Of a stretch of DNA of 64,000 nucleotides, positions 1 to 10,443 are shown one piece after another. The stretch comes from Mastigias papua (taxonomy: Eukaryota > Cnidaria > Scyphozoa > Rhizostomeae > Mastigiidae). The stretch lies in the NCBI GenBank assembly GCA_964019165.1, contig OZ025281.1:4863240-4927239 (forward strand). Reading direction: 5' to 3'. The translations under genes and the position numbers were made by a program. The notes below the pieces were generated by a model, which made no database searches, was not told the origin of the DNA, and saw only the letters and a list, made by a program, of their open reading frames with translations. Position 1 is the stretch's first letter; each line of letters begins with the position of its first letter.

Positions 1-1
1 T

Positions 2-484
2 GTCGTCATCATCATCATCATCTGTCGCAGACAGAGACATGGGCTTAATTCAGCCCCAACTTCACCCCCAGAAGCTCGAAGTAATGTCGAGGTAACAACG
101 ACCCAGGAAACTGCTACACAACAAACAATGCAAACTGGATCATCTGCGTCGTACATAAATGACTCGACTACTATTCCCCAACATATATATCCGGAATCTG
201 CACTGCAGAGTAAGTATTACCCAAAGGAATCTTACCAAACCTCCTATTCAACAGCAATATCTGCTAATACTACTCAGCTAGATACACAAGGAGTTGTTAA
301 TACACCATGCACAAATATAGTTGCTGCGGCACACAGTTCTATACAATCTGAAGCACTGATGCCAAGTGCACCACAGCCTTATGAAATCATGTCATTCAAC
401 GGTTACAATTCCCACCTAACATCTCCAGATTGCACCACTCCTAATGTGCCACCTCCTTCATACAGTTCAATAGTGAACATGTAG
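2..484 (+). CDS. Last exon of a membrane protein with a PPxY cytoplasmic tail (5' partial)
   Basis: The frame is open from base 2 to a TAG at 482-484, about 160 residues, and enters from outside the window. It begins with a short hydrophobic run (VVIIIIIC) followed by basic residues (RRQRHG), which looks like the end of a transmembrane helix with a stop-transfer signal. The remaining ~145 residues are rich in Ser, Thr, Pro, Tyr and Gln, and end in PPPSYSSIVNM, which contains a PPxY motif of the kind bound by WW domains of Nedd4-type ligases. I infer a type I membrane protein tail; no enzyme domain is visible. The tail resembles in style, not in alignable sequence, the tail of the CUB protein at 20299-20768. 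A cgcag at 25-29 could be a splice acceptor, in which case the hydrophobic stretch would be intron. The family is not recognised. Confidence 0.5.
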   Translation, partial: VVIIIIICRRQRHGLNSAPTSPPEARSNVEVTTTQETATQQTMQTGSSASYINDSTTIPQHIYPESALQSKYYPKESYQTSYSTAISANTTQLDTQGVVNTPCTNIVAAAHSSIQSEALMPSAPQPYEIMSFNGYNSHLTSPDCTTPNVPPPSYSSIVNM

Positions 485-2728
485 CAACTCTATCCAGCTG
501 ATATACTGCTCTAACTTTTTGCTGTACATTTGATATGGTTATGACGCATTTTAATCAATAGTCACATTGTGTTGTATTCGGTCTTTCTTAAATTAAGATC
601 TTTCAGGTTATATTGTAGACAAACGCTGACATTGAATACTATTGCTCATGTATTACAGAAAGAACAAGACATGTTCTTGACTGCCTCTACCATTGGGAAT
701 GTAATTCTGACTAGACAATCAAAGGCTGACAGCATAGGCACTGTTGTTCAATATATTATACCAACAATAATACCTGGTTTAATTATTTCTCATTGTGGTG
801 ATATAAATGAATCTGTTAGTTTTTTGCGCCAGAATAGATGAAGAATAGGACTGCTAATCGCATGCATTCAGGTAGAGCTCCAAAGTAGGACTGCTATTAC
901 TAACATGTCGTTTTTGTAGGGGCCCCAGTCTTGCCACTTAGCAAAGTCTAGGTTGGAAAAAACTATAAAATTGATTGGTTCTGCAAAAAAATCATGGGAT
1001 TCAGCGCATGAAATGATATCGCCCTTCAATTCCTGACCAAACTTTCTTCGAGAAGCTTACAGGGGTCTTTTCATACACTAGGGAATAGTCATGAGGACTT
1101 ACTAGCGTGTGGAATTGGCCAAAGCTGTTTTCATTCAGAGCAATAAAGTACTGGTGTAGCTTCTCAGCTTAGTCTACTATATCTATGCATATACAGTTTG
1201 AAAGCAACCATTTAGATATTAGTTATATTTCACTCCCTTGTCCCTAACTAGATATCAGTACATTTCACTTTAGACTATTTTGTTAATTTATTATAATAAC
1301 TATTATGTACGTATTACTTTAATTTCTTATGAAACCAATTAAACCTGTTATGATTAGACTGATTATGGACATTCAATTATTGTGGGGGGGAGGGCAAATG
1401 TACCCCCAGGCTACTTTTTTATAGAAAATGGTAGAGAGCTGAAACCTGGTACAGGTATAAACCGCTATGATTAATTTTTTGAAATCAAAACAAAATCACA
1501 AAAGTTAGCTTAATGCTTCCTGACGACAACAACATGAATAGAACTTGCAAAATTGTGCCGAAAATATGGCTGAAATTCAGATGGTAGTAGATTTTTCATT
1601 GCTTGCTATATATTTTCATTTAAACCTGACTTTAACATGACATAGAAAATTGAGTGAATAGGATATTGATTCCTGTAATTACTAGCTACATCGCTGCTTT
1701 CATAGCGTTCATAACATTCATAAAATTGTCATTTCAAACTGGAAAATCCCCTAAAAGATTTCTCTTAATTGAGAAATGATAATGCTTCAAAAGTTGGCAC
1801 ATTATAAGGCTGTTTTGAGTCAATTTGTTTTTATCAGTTACTTCAACAAGCAAACTAACTTCCAAGAGTTTGCTGATTCTTACAAGCGTCAGCAAAAATG
1901 GACCAATTATGCATAATATGACAAACATTAGGTCACATTTCAGGTCAACAAATTTGCAGTTAGAGCTAGGAAACGAGCATAAGACATTATCTACAAAAAA
2001 TTTTCAGGTAGTTTGTAGCACTTCCCGTAATTTTGGCTTTTTTAGAATATGTCCATAAGGACTTTCAGATAAACTCAGTGTAGAAGGCCCTTTACGAAAT
2101 TGCTATAACTTGAGAAGTAGGCATGCTATTTCATTGAATTATTCAGTTAATATACAAAATTGAATTGTGGTCAGTGAAAATACTTAACAGGGATGCGGCC
2201 AGTTCAGAAATTTCACTGTTTCCATAAATTTCATTGGGAGGGGTAAGTTTTACCTCTCCCCATTTAGAATAGGATGATAAGAGCTGTTTATAATAACTAC
2301 TAAAAATAATACAATACTACGGAATATTTGGAAAAGAAGACCTAAAATATGCGAAAGAATGTTATATTTACAAATTTTTTAATTTCTGTCCACTGTAGTC
2401 AAACTTTTTAAACGTCTCTCAAAGTGGCATATTGTTAAACAATAGGTTATTCTGTATCATGTCTGTGATGCAACTTTTATTTGGTTGCATGATGTTCTTT
2501 GTTTGTAATCCATAACCATGCCATTACCATCAGTTGCCATGGCGTGTTGTCACCACCCTGTCTTGTTTTGCGTAATATGTGTCCCTTGTTGTCCATAAAT
2601 CCCCACGCTGTTCCATGTTCAGTCAGTCGTTATGTGAAGTCGCTGTGTAAAGTCGTTATGTAAAGTCGTCATTTGAAAGAGTGGTAAGTTGAAGTCGTTA
2701 TTAGTTGTTTGGAGTCACTGCAGTTTAC
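485..2728. other. 3' flank without recognisable gene
   Basis: No coding region can be supported. The first part is probably 3' UTR of the gene ending at 484; an AATAAA at 1142-1147 is a possible polyadenylation signal but lies 660 bases downstream. The short open frames at 569-841 and 1734-2058 show no motif and overlap each other on opposite strands. G-rich patches at 1382-1395 and 2236-2262 resemble each other loosely and may be remnants of a short repeat. Confidence 0.4.
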
Positions 2729-2792
2729 GTTGCCGTTCCCGTTCCGTTGCCGTTGCCATTCCGTTGCCGTTGCCGTTCCGTTGCCGTTGTCG
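2729..2792 (+). repeat. GTTGCC/GTTCC minisatellite
   Basis: About 64 bases are built from alternating GTTGCC and GTTCC-like words, with no other function visible. Just upstream (2620-2700) the word AAGTCGTTATG/AAGTCG recurs several times. The tract reads as a spurious Asn-Gly/Thr-Ala repeat on the minus strand. It could belong to an old LTR, since a similar GCCGTC tract occurs at 54372-54396. Confidence 0.6.
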
Positions 2793-3423
2793 TATAAAGA
2801 ATTGTATAAAAGAAATAAAGATAAGAGTGTTTCGTTGTGACTTGTTGTTTTGAATATTTGTTTATCTGTAAACCCGGTTATTTTACAATATTGAGGTTGC
2901 GCTTTTAATACCATTTTGAATGAAGTTCCATGACATGCTGCCACGGAAGATTATACATTCATTTCCTTATCTAATGGTGCTTGTTTGAAGGAATATTGCT
3001 ATTTTATTAGATTTTAAACGATAATGACTACTCTTGTCATGTAACATACCCCAAATGAAAGATAGATTTTGCATTGGTTTACATTTATAGTTCTCAAGCA
3101 TTAACTATTGCAAGTTTTTCGTATGAGTTGTTCATTCATTTGATTTATGCAAATGTTCTTCAAAGGAAGATGAGAAGTCATTGTGTAGAAGTAGAAGTGC
3201 TCTCTTGGGTACGGTTCAAGTCTTCATCGGCTGCTTTTCGACAAAGCATATACATCAATAGATATTAATTATTTTTGGAAGTTATAAGTGAGCTATAAAG
3301 GATAAACGATTATCTCCCTTCAAGGTAAATCAAAAATCTAAAAAATTTCAAACTTTATCGTTTTTACATCCAGATGAGAACGGCAATGAGAAAAGTCAGC
3401 GTTTGTACCATAACTATTTATTA

Positions 3424-3571
3424 TGTAGGCTACTATAATCGGAATAATTTACGAGTTCAGTTTACTCTACTAAGTACTGTCACAGAATGGGAACTTAGAA
3501 TGAACGGCAGCATTTACAGTGCGTAATGTCACATGGGGAGAAATGTATACAGGGGGTCCCTACATCCTACA
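3424..3571 (-). repeat. 3' LTR of the gypsy element (148 bp, proposed)
   Basis: On the minus strand this begins TGTAGGATGTAGGG directly after a polypurine tract and ends CCTACA, so it has the TG...CA form with a 6-base inverted end (TGTAGG/CCTACA). The start is well supported by its place after the pol stop codon and the purine tract. The end is chosen because it is the first CCTACA, and 148 bp is short. The matching 5' LTR is missing because the element is cut off at its upstream end near 7445. Confidence 0.55.
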
Positions 3572-3584
3572 TTCCTCCCCTTCT
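3572..3584 (-). other. Polypurine tract of the gypsy element
   Basis: Minus-strand AGAAGGGGAGGAA lies between the end of the integrase frame (3604) and the TG of the LTR (3571). This is the expected plus-strand primer site of an LTR retrotransposon and fixes the inner edge of the 3' LTR. Confidence 0.7.
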
Positions 3585-3603
3585 AAAAATTAAAAATCTA
3601 AAG

Positions 3604-4476
3604 CTAAAGTTTTAAGGCACTCCAAGGAATAGTGCCAGATAGTTGACGAGTTTGAAGTTGTCTTCTTGGGCGAAGTCTTTCACACGGAGTAGGATTGTCC
3701 TCAAGATCAGATCCAGCGCTACTGTTTGAGTCGGAGTCGGGTTCCGCAGAGGAGTAATCGCTGACGGAAGATTGATCATTATCGTCTGAAGAAGATCTGG
3801 TTGGTATTTTACTCCGATCGGGTGGTATACTTGACAGTTCATTTTGGACAACAGGGATAAGACGATCATGATGAACCACCTTTTTCTCTTTATGAGAATT
3901 TTCAATACGGAAGTTTACACCGTTCGGTAATTTCTCTATGACAGTCCAAGGGCCATCACGCCGGGGTGCTAGTTTTCTGTGTACACCTGTTTTATAATGT
4001 TTTACTTTGAGCCAAACCTTTTGTCCAACGATGTAGTCTATATAAAGAATATTTTTATTGTAATCCTGTTGCATCCTTTCTTTGCTTAATTCAAGCGACG
4101 TAGTTACCTGCGAGTAAATATCTTGCAACAGGGAGTTTGTTATTTCTTCATATTCTTTCGGCAATCGTAGATCGAATTGATCTTGGATGGGATTGAAACT
4201 ATTGAATACGATGTCTTGCGGCAACACAGCAGACCTTCCAAACACAGTATCATATGGGACGCACTGAGTTGCTTTACTTTGTCTAGTATTGAGAGCGAAT
4301 ACGATATCTGGTAATACCGATCGCCATTGCGACTGTGAGAGCCTTCGATGTAGCAGAATAGACCGCATGACATCTTTAACAGTACGGATGTTTCGTTCGG
4401 CAAAGCCGTTGCCTTGGCTATGGTATGCAGAAGAGCGACGTTTCTCAATGCCTAACGAATTACCAATTTCTTTCAT
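3604..4476 (-). pseudogene. Gypsy integrase C-terminal half
   Basis: Contains SSAYHSQGNGFAERNIRTVKD, the region of the catalytic Glu of the DDE triad (Glu in GFAERN), then the typical QWRSVLPDIVFALNTRQSKAT segment and a GPWTVIEKLPNGVNFRI stretch that fits the GPY/F chromodomain-proximal module. The C-terminus is Ser/Asp-rich and stops at 3604, 20 bases before the polypurine tract. The 290-residue frame is intact, but its N-terminal neighbour is out of frame. Confidence 0.85.
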
Positions 4477-4508
4477 GAGGGTGCCATCAACAGTGGAGCC
4501 TTGGTCTG

Positions 4509-5357
4509 TTAAAAGATAAGATGGAATGCCGTGTTCTTTACAAAAGCATCAACAACAACAGGTGCGGTTTGATCCTTTAATGGTACAGCTTGGATGAATT
4601 TGGAGAAGGTATCCCCAATGAGCAGCATATATTGGTAACCATTAGTATCCTTTGGAAAGTAGGCAATATCCAGTGAAACGAGTTGCATTGGGGCTTGTGG
4701 TACAAACATGTGCAGTAATGGGGCTTTGGGCGGATTTGGAACACATTTTGACTTTTGATATATTTGACAGCCAGCGGTAAAGGATTTAACATATTGGTAC
4801 ATACTAGGCCAGTAAAAACGTTCTTTCAAAAGTGCATAAACTTTATCGGTCCCGAAGTGGCTGATATTATGGTATTCACCGACTACAAGCTTTCGGAGTG
4901 CCGGTGGTAAGACTGGTCGTCCCGATTTGGTCAACACACCATCAATAATCTGGAGTTGGTGCTGTACCCTTTTCAACCGACCAACAGTGACTTTCGTATT
5001 GGATTCGATAGTATCCTTGGTAGAACGAATGTAGGGGACTTTTGTCTGTTCTTCTTTCAATTGATCAAGGAAATGGTCATTATCGACAAACATGGCATAG
5101 ATATGGTTTTCAAATTCAGATGAAGGTTGACTGTGACAAGCAGCTGTATTACATGAGAGTGCATCGGCTTTAACGTTATTTCTACCAGTAATATATTGGA
5201 TAGAGTAGTCGAATTCTTCCAATTCAGATATCCAACGTCCAAATTTTCCACGAGGGTCCTTTTGAGAACGCATATGGGTAAGCGGGTTATGGTCGGAGTT
5301 AAGTATGAACGATGTGCCAGCAAGATATACATGCCAATGTCGAACAGCCAAGATCAA
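4509..5357 (-). pseudogene. Gypsy RNase H end and integrase N-terminal half
   Basis: The minus-strand frame of 282 residues begins with the second half of RNase H (SDHNPLTHMRS, ADALS) and runs into integrase. The zinc-binding region has H-x3-H (EYHNISH) but the Cys pair is damaged: GCQIYQKSK has Tyr where the second Cys belongs. Two of the three catalytic acidic residues are visible in LDIAYFPKDTNGYQ and LIGDTFSKF. A frameshift near 4509 separates it from the third catalytic residue. Confidence 0.85.
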
Positions 5358-5656
5358 AGCAAAGGCTTCTTTGGTGGTAGCGGACCATTGTTTTGGGATG
5401 CTTGTAGTGCGGTTGAATAATATGCAACTGGGTGGAGATTACCATCATCAAAGACCTGGGAAAGGACACCACCAACAGCATGATTACTAGCATCTACTTC
5501 CACAATGAATGACTTATCTAATTGTGGGAAACACAAGACTGGTTTGGAAGCCAACTGCCGTTTTAGAGCATTAAAGGCTGCCTCACAAGTATCGTTCCAA
5601 ATGAAAGGGACCTTATCACTTGTCAAGTGGTTTAGAGGTTGACTAGTTCCTTGCAC
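5354..5656 (-). pseudogene. Gypsy RNase H, N-terminal part
   Basis: FIVEVDASNHAVGGVLSQ carries the first catalytic Asp of RNase H, and HPVAYYSTALQASQNNGPL follows the usual HPVAYYSRxL pattern. It overlaps the RT fragment by 25 bases and the next fragment by 4 bases in different frames, so this domain is split by frameshifts. Confidence 0.85.
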
Positions 5657-5928
5657 GTTTTGGGCTGACCGAAATTTAACACTGCATCAGTTAAGCGAGA
5701 TTGGGGCTTTATGCCGGACTGAGACAGCTCAAACCCTAAGAAGCCTACAGATTGACTTGCAAAGACGCATTTGGAGAGTTTCAATGAGACACCAGAGAAG
5801 CGGAGTCGTTGGAACACTTGTTCAAGACTTTTCAAATGTTCAGAAAATGTTGTGCTAAAGACCACAATATCATCCATGTAAGTGAGTATTCTGTCAGATG
5901 GTAGGCCTACTAGATTAATATCAATCAT
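5632..5928 (-). pseudogene. Gypsy reverse transcriptase, catalytic YMDD part
   Basis: YMDDIVVFS (YMDD at 5880-5869) is the catalytic box of reverse transcriptase, followed by HLKSLEQVFQRLRFSGVSLKLSKC and FLGFELSQSGI, the thumb-adjacent motifs of gypsy RT. The two catalytic Asp residues are intact. The frame is lost near 5632, where RNase H continues in an overlapping frame, so at least one frameshift is present. Confidence 0.9.
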
Positions 5929-5961
5929 CCTTTGGTATGATGCACCAGCATTACACAGTCC

Positions 5962-6250
5962 TTAAGGGGTAACATTAAACTCAAATTTGCCCCGAGGGAC
6001 GGAAAATGCAGTCTTCTCTTTGTCAGCTTCGGCAATTGGTATAGACCAATACGCTGAGGCAGCGGCGTCAAGAGTAGTCCTGTACTTGGCACTATGCATT
6101 TTATCAATGACGTCGCGGATGTGGGGCAAGGGATAAGTATCCTTTTTTGTAACTTCGTTCAATCCACGGAAATCGCATACAAAGCGCATAGAGTTGTCCT
6201 TTTTCTTGACTAATATGACTGGCGCATTCCATGGAGATTAGGAAGGACGA
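5962..6250 (-). pseudogene. Gypsy reverse transcriptase, N-terminal part
   Basis: The minus-strand frame has RFVCDFRGLNEVTKKDTYPLP, then IRDVIDKMHSAKYRTTLDAAASAYWSIP, which is RT motif 2 and the first catalytic Asp region (LDAAASAYWSIP in place of the usual LDLxSGYxQIP). It ends in an in-frame stop (after FNVTP) where a Phe-Gly-Leu-Cys-Asn segment should continue; the rest of RT is resumed in the next frame at 5928. Confidence 0.85.
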
Positions 6251-7115
6251 ATGATATTATTCTCAAGCATCTGTTGAATTTGTTTGTTTATCTCGTCATT
6301 CCAAGCGTATGGAATTATATGTGGTTTTCAAGAAACGGGTAGCGCATTATCTGTTATGATTCTGTGCTCCAAATTCTTTACTAATGTTGGTTTCTTGGGA
6401 TTGGCAGCAAAAATGCTTTGGTATTTTGAAATAAGCGAGAGCAATGAAGTTCTATTTCCCTCCGATAGATCACCGTGGATAATGTTGTTAGCGATATGTG
6501 AAGCGTTGTCACCTTCTACAGAATCAGCAGTACAGATGGTTTCATTAGATGTTAGAAGTACTCCAAGATGCTTACGATTATGCAATTGCACAGCGGTTTC
6601 ATTGAAATTTATTAATGTTATTTGAAAAACGCCTGTGATATTGGGTATTACTCGGCATAGGGTGGCGTACACCCCCGAAACCCCTTTTATTACTGCTGGT
6701 TCAAAATCAGCTGTGATCAAAGACATGGATTTATTGCAGTACACGGTGACCACCTTTTCAGATCATGGGGCTAAACTAGTTCTACTGTTCAACCTGACGA
6801 TTGCTTTTTCTCCCGGTTGCACACAATTAAACCAAATGTTCCCAAGTCGAATGTAGTGATTCAAAAAATCGAATTCAATATTACGAAAATGAGAAAGGAA
6901 GTCTCAACCCAATAAAACATGCTTATAGGTTCTGACATTTAATATCTTAACATTCTGATTCGCAACAATGTGTGGGTCTAATGATATATCAATGTTTACT
7001 GTCCAATGATTTTCATGTTATTTCCTGATGCATCGATCAAGTGGTGGTGCGTTTGTTGATCAACGTGTTTGTTAAACCCGATTTTTTCAATAGTGCCAAT
7101 ATCCATCAAAGAACA

Positions 7116-7130
7116 GCTGGCTCCAGTGTC
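7116..7130 (-). pseudogene. Gypsy aspartic protease active site
   Basis: The minus strand encodes DTGAS, the catalytic triad motif of retroviral-type aspartic proteases, preceded by NAMI and followed by CSLMDIG. It lies between the zinc knuckles and RT, as expected. The surrounding protease frame (roughly 7160-6870) is interrupted. Confidence 0.75.
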
Positions 7131-7261
7131 TATCATAGCATTTAGTTCCTTACCATCAAATTTTAAGCGTAAAATGGCTGTGAAATTTTCAGCCGGTTTT
7201 GATAAGGTTTCCTTACAAGGTCCATATAGTCATTGGTACTTAGGGTAAGCCATATTCCAGG

Positions 7262-7346
7262 AATCATGGCCTTGGTTTCCACAGGCCTGACAGTAGCGAG
7301 TGGGGCAATCTTTAACAAAATGGCCAGTGTTTTGACAAGAACGACA
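7262..7346 (-). pseudogene. Gypsy gag: two CCHC-type zinc knuckles
   Basis: On the minus strand, in a frame different from the longest open frame there, the residues CRSCQNTGHFVKDC fit C-x2-C-x4-H-x4-C exactly. A second, incomplete knuckle follows (CQACGNQGHDSW), with Trp where the last Cys should be. Such knuckles bind genomic RNA in retroelement nucleocapsid. The remainder of gag upstream is lost at the junction near 7445. Confidence 0.75.
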
Positions 7347-7465
7347 TTTTCTCTAAGACTTCTTAAAACGTAATCCCACTGATGTTCGTCTAAAATCATT
7401 TCCTCTGTGTTGGTTGCCTTGGCGGGGGTAACTGCCCCTCCCACCTTTGCTCTGCATGCCCGATA

Positions 7466-8576
7466 CCATAAAGAGGAAGCTTTGAAATAAAAGTGGAATG
7501 GTCCACTGTATCGAAAGCTTCTCTTAGATCTATAAACAGGGCACCAGTAAGTTGACCCCTGTCCATGTTTTTTCTCACAATATCAGTAAAGCAGACAACA
7601 GCCGAAGATGTTGAACGGTTTCTTCTAAATCCGAATTGTTGAGATGACAGAAACTTGTTATTTTCTAGGTACTCATAAAGCTGATTGTGAACAACCCTTT
7701 CCAGAATTTTTGAAAAGACGGGCAGTACTGAGATTGGTCTGTAGTTGTCGAATTCCTTTGCATTTCCACTCTTAAAGATTGGAACGCATCGCGCTACCTT
7801 CCATTCCCGAGGGATGGTTGATGTTGCCAAAGAGAGATTTATGATGTGGAGGAGAGGATTGATACTTACTTTTGCTGCATCCTTTACGGTTCCTGGAGGA
7901 ATGTTATCTATTCCAGGAGATTTTGATCTTTTCAAAGACATAAGCACTTTAAAAACTTCGCTTTTCGTAGCTGGTTTGAAACGAAATCTCTTATTTTGGG
8001 GATTTACTTGATGTCTGATGCCGTTAACATTTTGAGGGGCACAGGGTGGCAAAGCAGCTCGAAGTTTTGCAGCTACACTTGCAAAGAATTTGTTGAGGCT
8101 ATTTGCGATTTCCTTTTTATCTTTTGTCACAATTGAATTTATATTGAATGAACTACACCTTTGTTGGCATGATTTGTTGTCAGGTAGGCATTTCTTTATT
8201 GCTTTCCAAAATCCCTTAGGATTAGATTTGTTTTCTTGAATCAGTGTCTTGTGATATTTGGCCTTTTTTCGCCTGATCATAGATGTGCCGGTATTTCGTT
8301 CCCTTTTGTATGTTGACCAATGGTGTTCACTTCCAGTCTGTTTAGCTTTGCGATGATGGTATTCCCTTTCATGAATTGCCCTTTTGATTTCATTGTCCAG
8401 CCAAGGAAGATCTCGTCTCTTGACACTTCTCTCAACGAGAGGGGCATGCCGATTTAAAACGTTCAGAAAACAGTCTTTGAATAACTTCCAGCATCCGTTT
8501 ACGTCCTGTTGTGCTAATACACCATCCCATGAGACTGCTTTGCGGTCGTTCTGAAAGGTCTCATAACAGTATTTGC
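7466..8576 (-). mobile_element. CR1/L2-like LINE fragment (end of endonuclease plus N-terminal RT)
   Basis: The minus-strand frame 8280-7466 contains NYRPISVLPVFSKILERVVH, then QFGFRRNRST and the first catalytic motif ALFIDLREAFDTVDH. Upstream (8576-8281) the same kind of frame gives the linker found after the endonuclease in jockey/CR1-group elements (DLPWLDNEIKRAIHERE). The element stops abruptly at LPLYGIG (about 7466), before the YADD box, and abuts the gypsy sequence; at the other end it is fused to the RTE element. Both ends are truncated and lack target duplications. Confidence 0.85.
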
Positions 8577-10443
8577 TCTGGTGCTCTGCTTAGATCTTCT
8601 GGAATTGTACCGCTGTCATAAATTTCATTTATAATTTCTTTCATTGTATCAATTCCAAAGTCTTCAAGTGCTTCCATCATTTCAACTACTATTCCATATG
8701 GACCAGCTGCCTTGTTCCTCTTCGTATGTGCAATAGCTGCAGTGACTTCTGCTCTTAGGATTCTAGGACCCTCTATGTTCTTTCTAATAACTGGTTTCTG
8801 CTCTCTTTCATCGTCAAACAGTTCTTCAATGTATTCTGACCATCGTTCTAAAATCTGATTCTTCTCCATTATTAAAGTACTATCTTGACTTTATTTTCTT
8901 ATGCATCAAAGCCGTGTTTGTTCTAACTAGGCGTTCAGTTTCTTCACATTCCTCATTTATCCATGTTTCCTTGGCCTGCTTATATTTAGTTTTTATTTGT
9001 TTATCCATATTTTTGTATTCAATGCTTTCTTTGTTGGCAACCTTCAGACGTGCTTGTATGAGGTCAAGAATTTCTCTTGTCATCCATTTATTCTTGCTTT
9101 GTTTCTCTCTCATAGGCACAAGCTCTTCAGCTGCTGAAACAATCGATTCTTTAAAGCTATTCTAAGTTGACTTAGACTCTTCATTCTTTAACACTTCAAA
9201 ATCTATTTCTCACGGCAATGCTGTATTGATTACTAATGCCTTGATCTTTCTGTAAGCTGTTATATTGTAGCTTTGGATTTTGCTGAGCTTTTTTCAATTT
9301 TCTTAGCTTTATCATTGGGTTATGATCACTTCCGCAGTCTGCCCCTGGGTAGCTTTTGGAATATTTCATTGTGTTTCTACACCTTTTGTTGATAGTGATG
9401 TAATCAATTTGATTTCGAAAGTTTCCACCAGGACTCTTCCAGGTCCATCTTCTTCTTGGATGATCTTTAAACCATGTGTGTGAAGTGACTTGGTTATTTG
9501 CGTTGCACCAGTCTACCCGTATTTGTCCTCGTTCATTTCCTATCCCTAAACCATACTTCCCCGTAACATCACCATACCTTTCGTTTCCAACTTTTGCATT
9601 TAGATCTCCCATTATGATGACTACTTGCTGTGATGTACATTACCCTTTTGCCTTGTCTAACATGTCATAGAATCTGTCAACTTCTTCTTCGTCACTCTCT
9701 GAGGTTGGTGCATATATTTGTATTATAGAAATATTGACTGGATGTCCTTTCAGCTTCATTAACAATAGTCTATCAGAGATTGTCCAAAACCCTAAAATGC
9801 TTTTCGAAATCTTTTTGCCTACGATTAGACCAACTGCCTTTTCATGTTTACTACCACAAGATAAAATTAACTTAAATCACCACTCTGGAAGCAGCCTGCA
9901 TCTGTCCGCCTTGTTTCACATACACCAAGGATATTTATCTGTAACCCAGGCATTTCTTGTTTACTATTCTCCAATTTACCACTTTGATATAAGGTTCTTA
10001 CGTTCCATGTGGCTATCTTAATTGTACTCTTATTGTTAATGCCATCAGTAGCTGGATGTCGGTCGAGTCTTTTCTGTGGCATATGAGAATCTCTACCGAG
10101 CGAGGAGTTAGCCCCAGTGGGCTTAACCCCATTCATGCTGTTGTCTTTCTTTCTTGAATTATAGTTTTCCTTGGTATTCTTGGAAGATACTGGAGTGGTT
10201 TCCCGTAGCCTTCTACAAGGTTTTGAAGGGGTTCTCCTTTCCTGTGCTAGATGGTCGTTGGCTTATAAAAGCTCACCCGTCCTTTGCCAGGTATTGTTTT
10301 TAGTCCTGCAGGGTGTCTAGCCACCCACCTCATCGGAGATTTCAGATGGAGGAGCCGGTTTAGTCGCCGACAACCCAACCATGAAACAGGTAGTACTGGA
10401 TTACATGGTACCAGTAGCAGCATTGACTGACCTGACCTGGACT
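8577..10443 (-). mobile_element. RTE-type LINE, 5' half (endonuclease and start of RT)
   Basis: On the minus strand the apurinic-like endonuclease starts with IKIATWNVRTLYQSGKLE (10010 region), followed by LGVCETR, MGDLNAKVG (9612), RNQIDYI and GSDHNPM, the catalytic set of this endonuclease class. Then come a Lys-rich linker (9119-8880) and an RT beginning KRNKAAGPYGIVVEMMEAL and SGTIPEDLSR. The sequence stops there (about 8577) before the catalytic Asp residues. About 300 bases of non-coding sequence upstream (10140-10443) look like the 5' UTR. Several stops and frameshifts are present. This is the element often mis-annotated as craniofacial development protein 2-like. Confidence 0.85.

Larger units (their letters stand above)
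3424..7444 (-). mobile_element. Ty3/gypsy LTR retrotransposon, 5'-truncated, decayed
   Basis: Read on the minus strand, the domains come in the gypsy order: gag zinc knuckles (about 7346-7262), aspartic protease (DTGAS, 7130-7116), reverse transcriptase (6250-5632), RNase H, integrase zinc finger and core, a C-terminal GPY/F-like region (3604), a polypurine tract and an LTR. Several frameshifts and stops break the polyprotein into at least five pieces, so it is not active. No envelope-like gene follows integrase. The upstream end stops abruptly in gag at about 7445, where it abuts an unrelated LINE in the same orientation. Integrase order (after RNase H) and the YMDD box support the Ty3/gypsy assignment; I do not assign a clade. 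Confidence 0.9.

Noticed and set aside
4289..4519. Plus-strand frame within the gypsy integrase
   Set aside because: It is a shadow of the minus-strand integrase frame.
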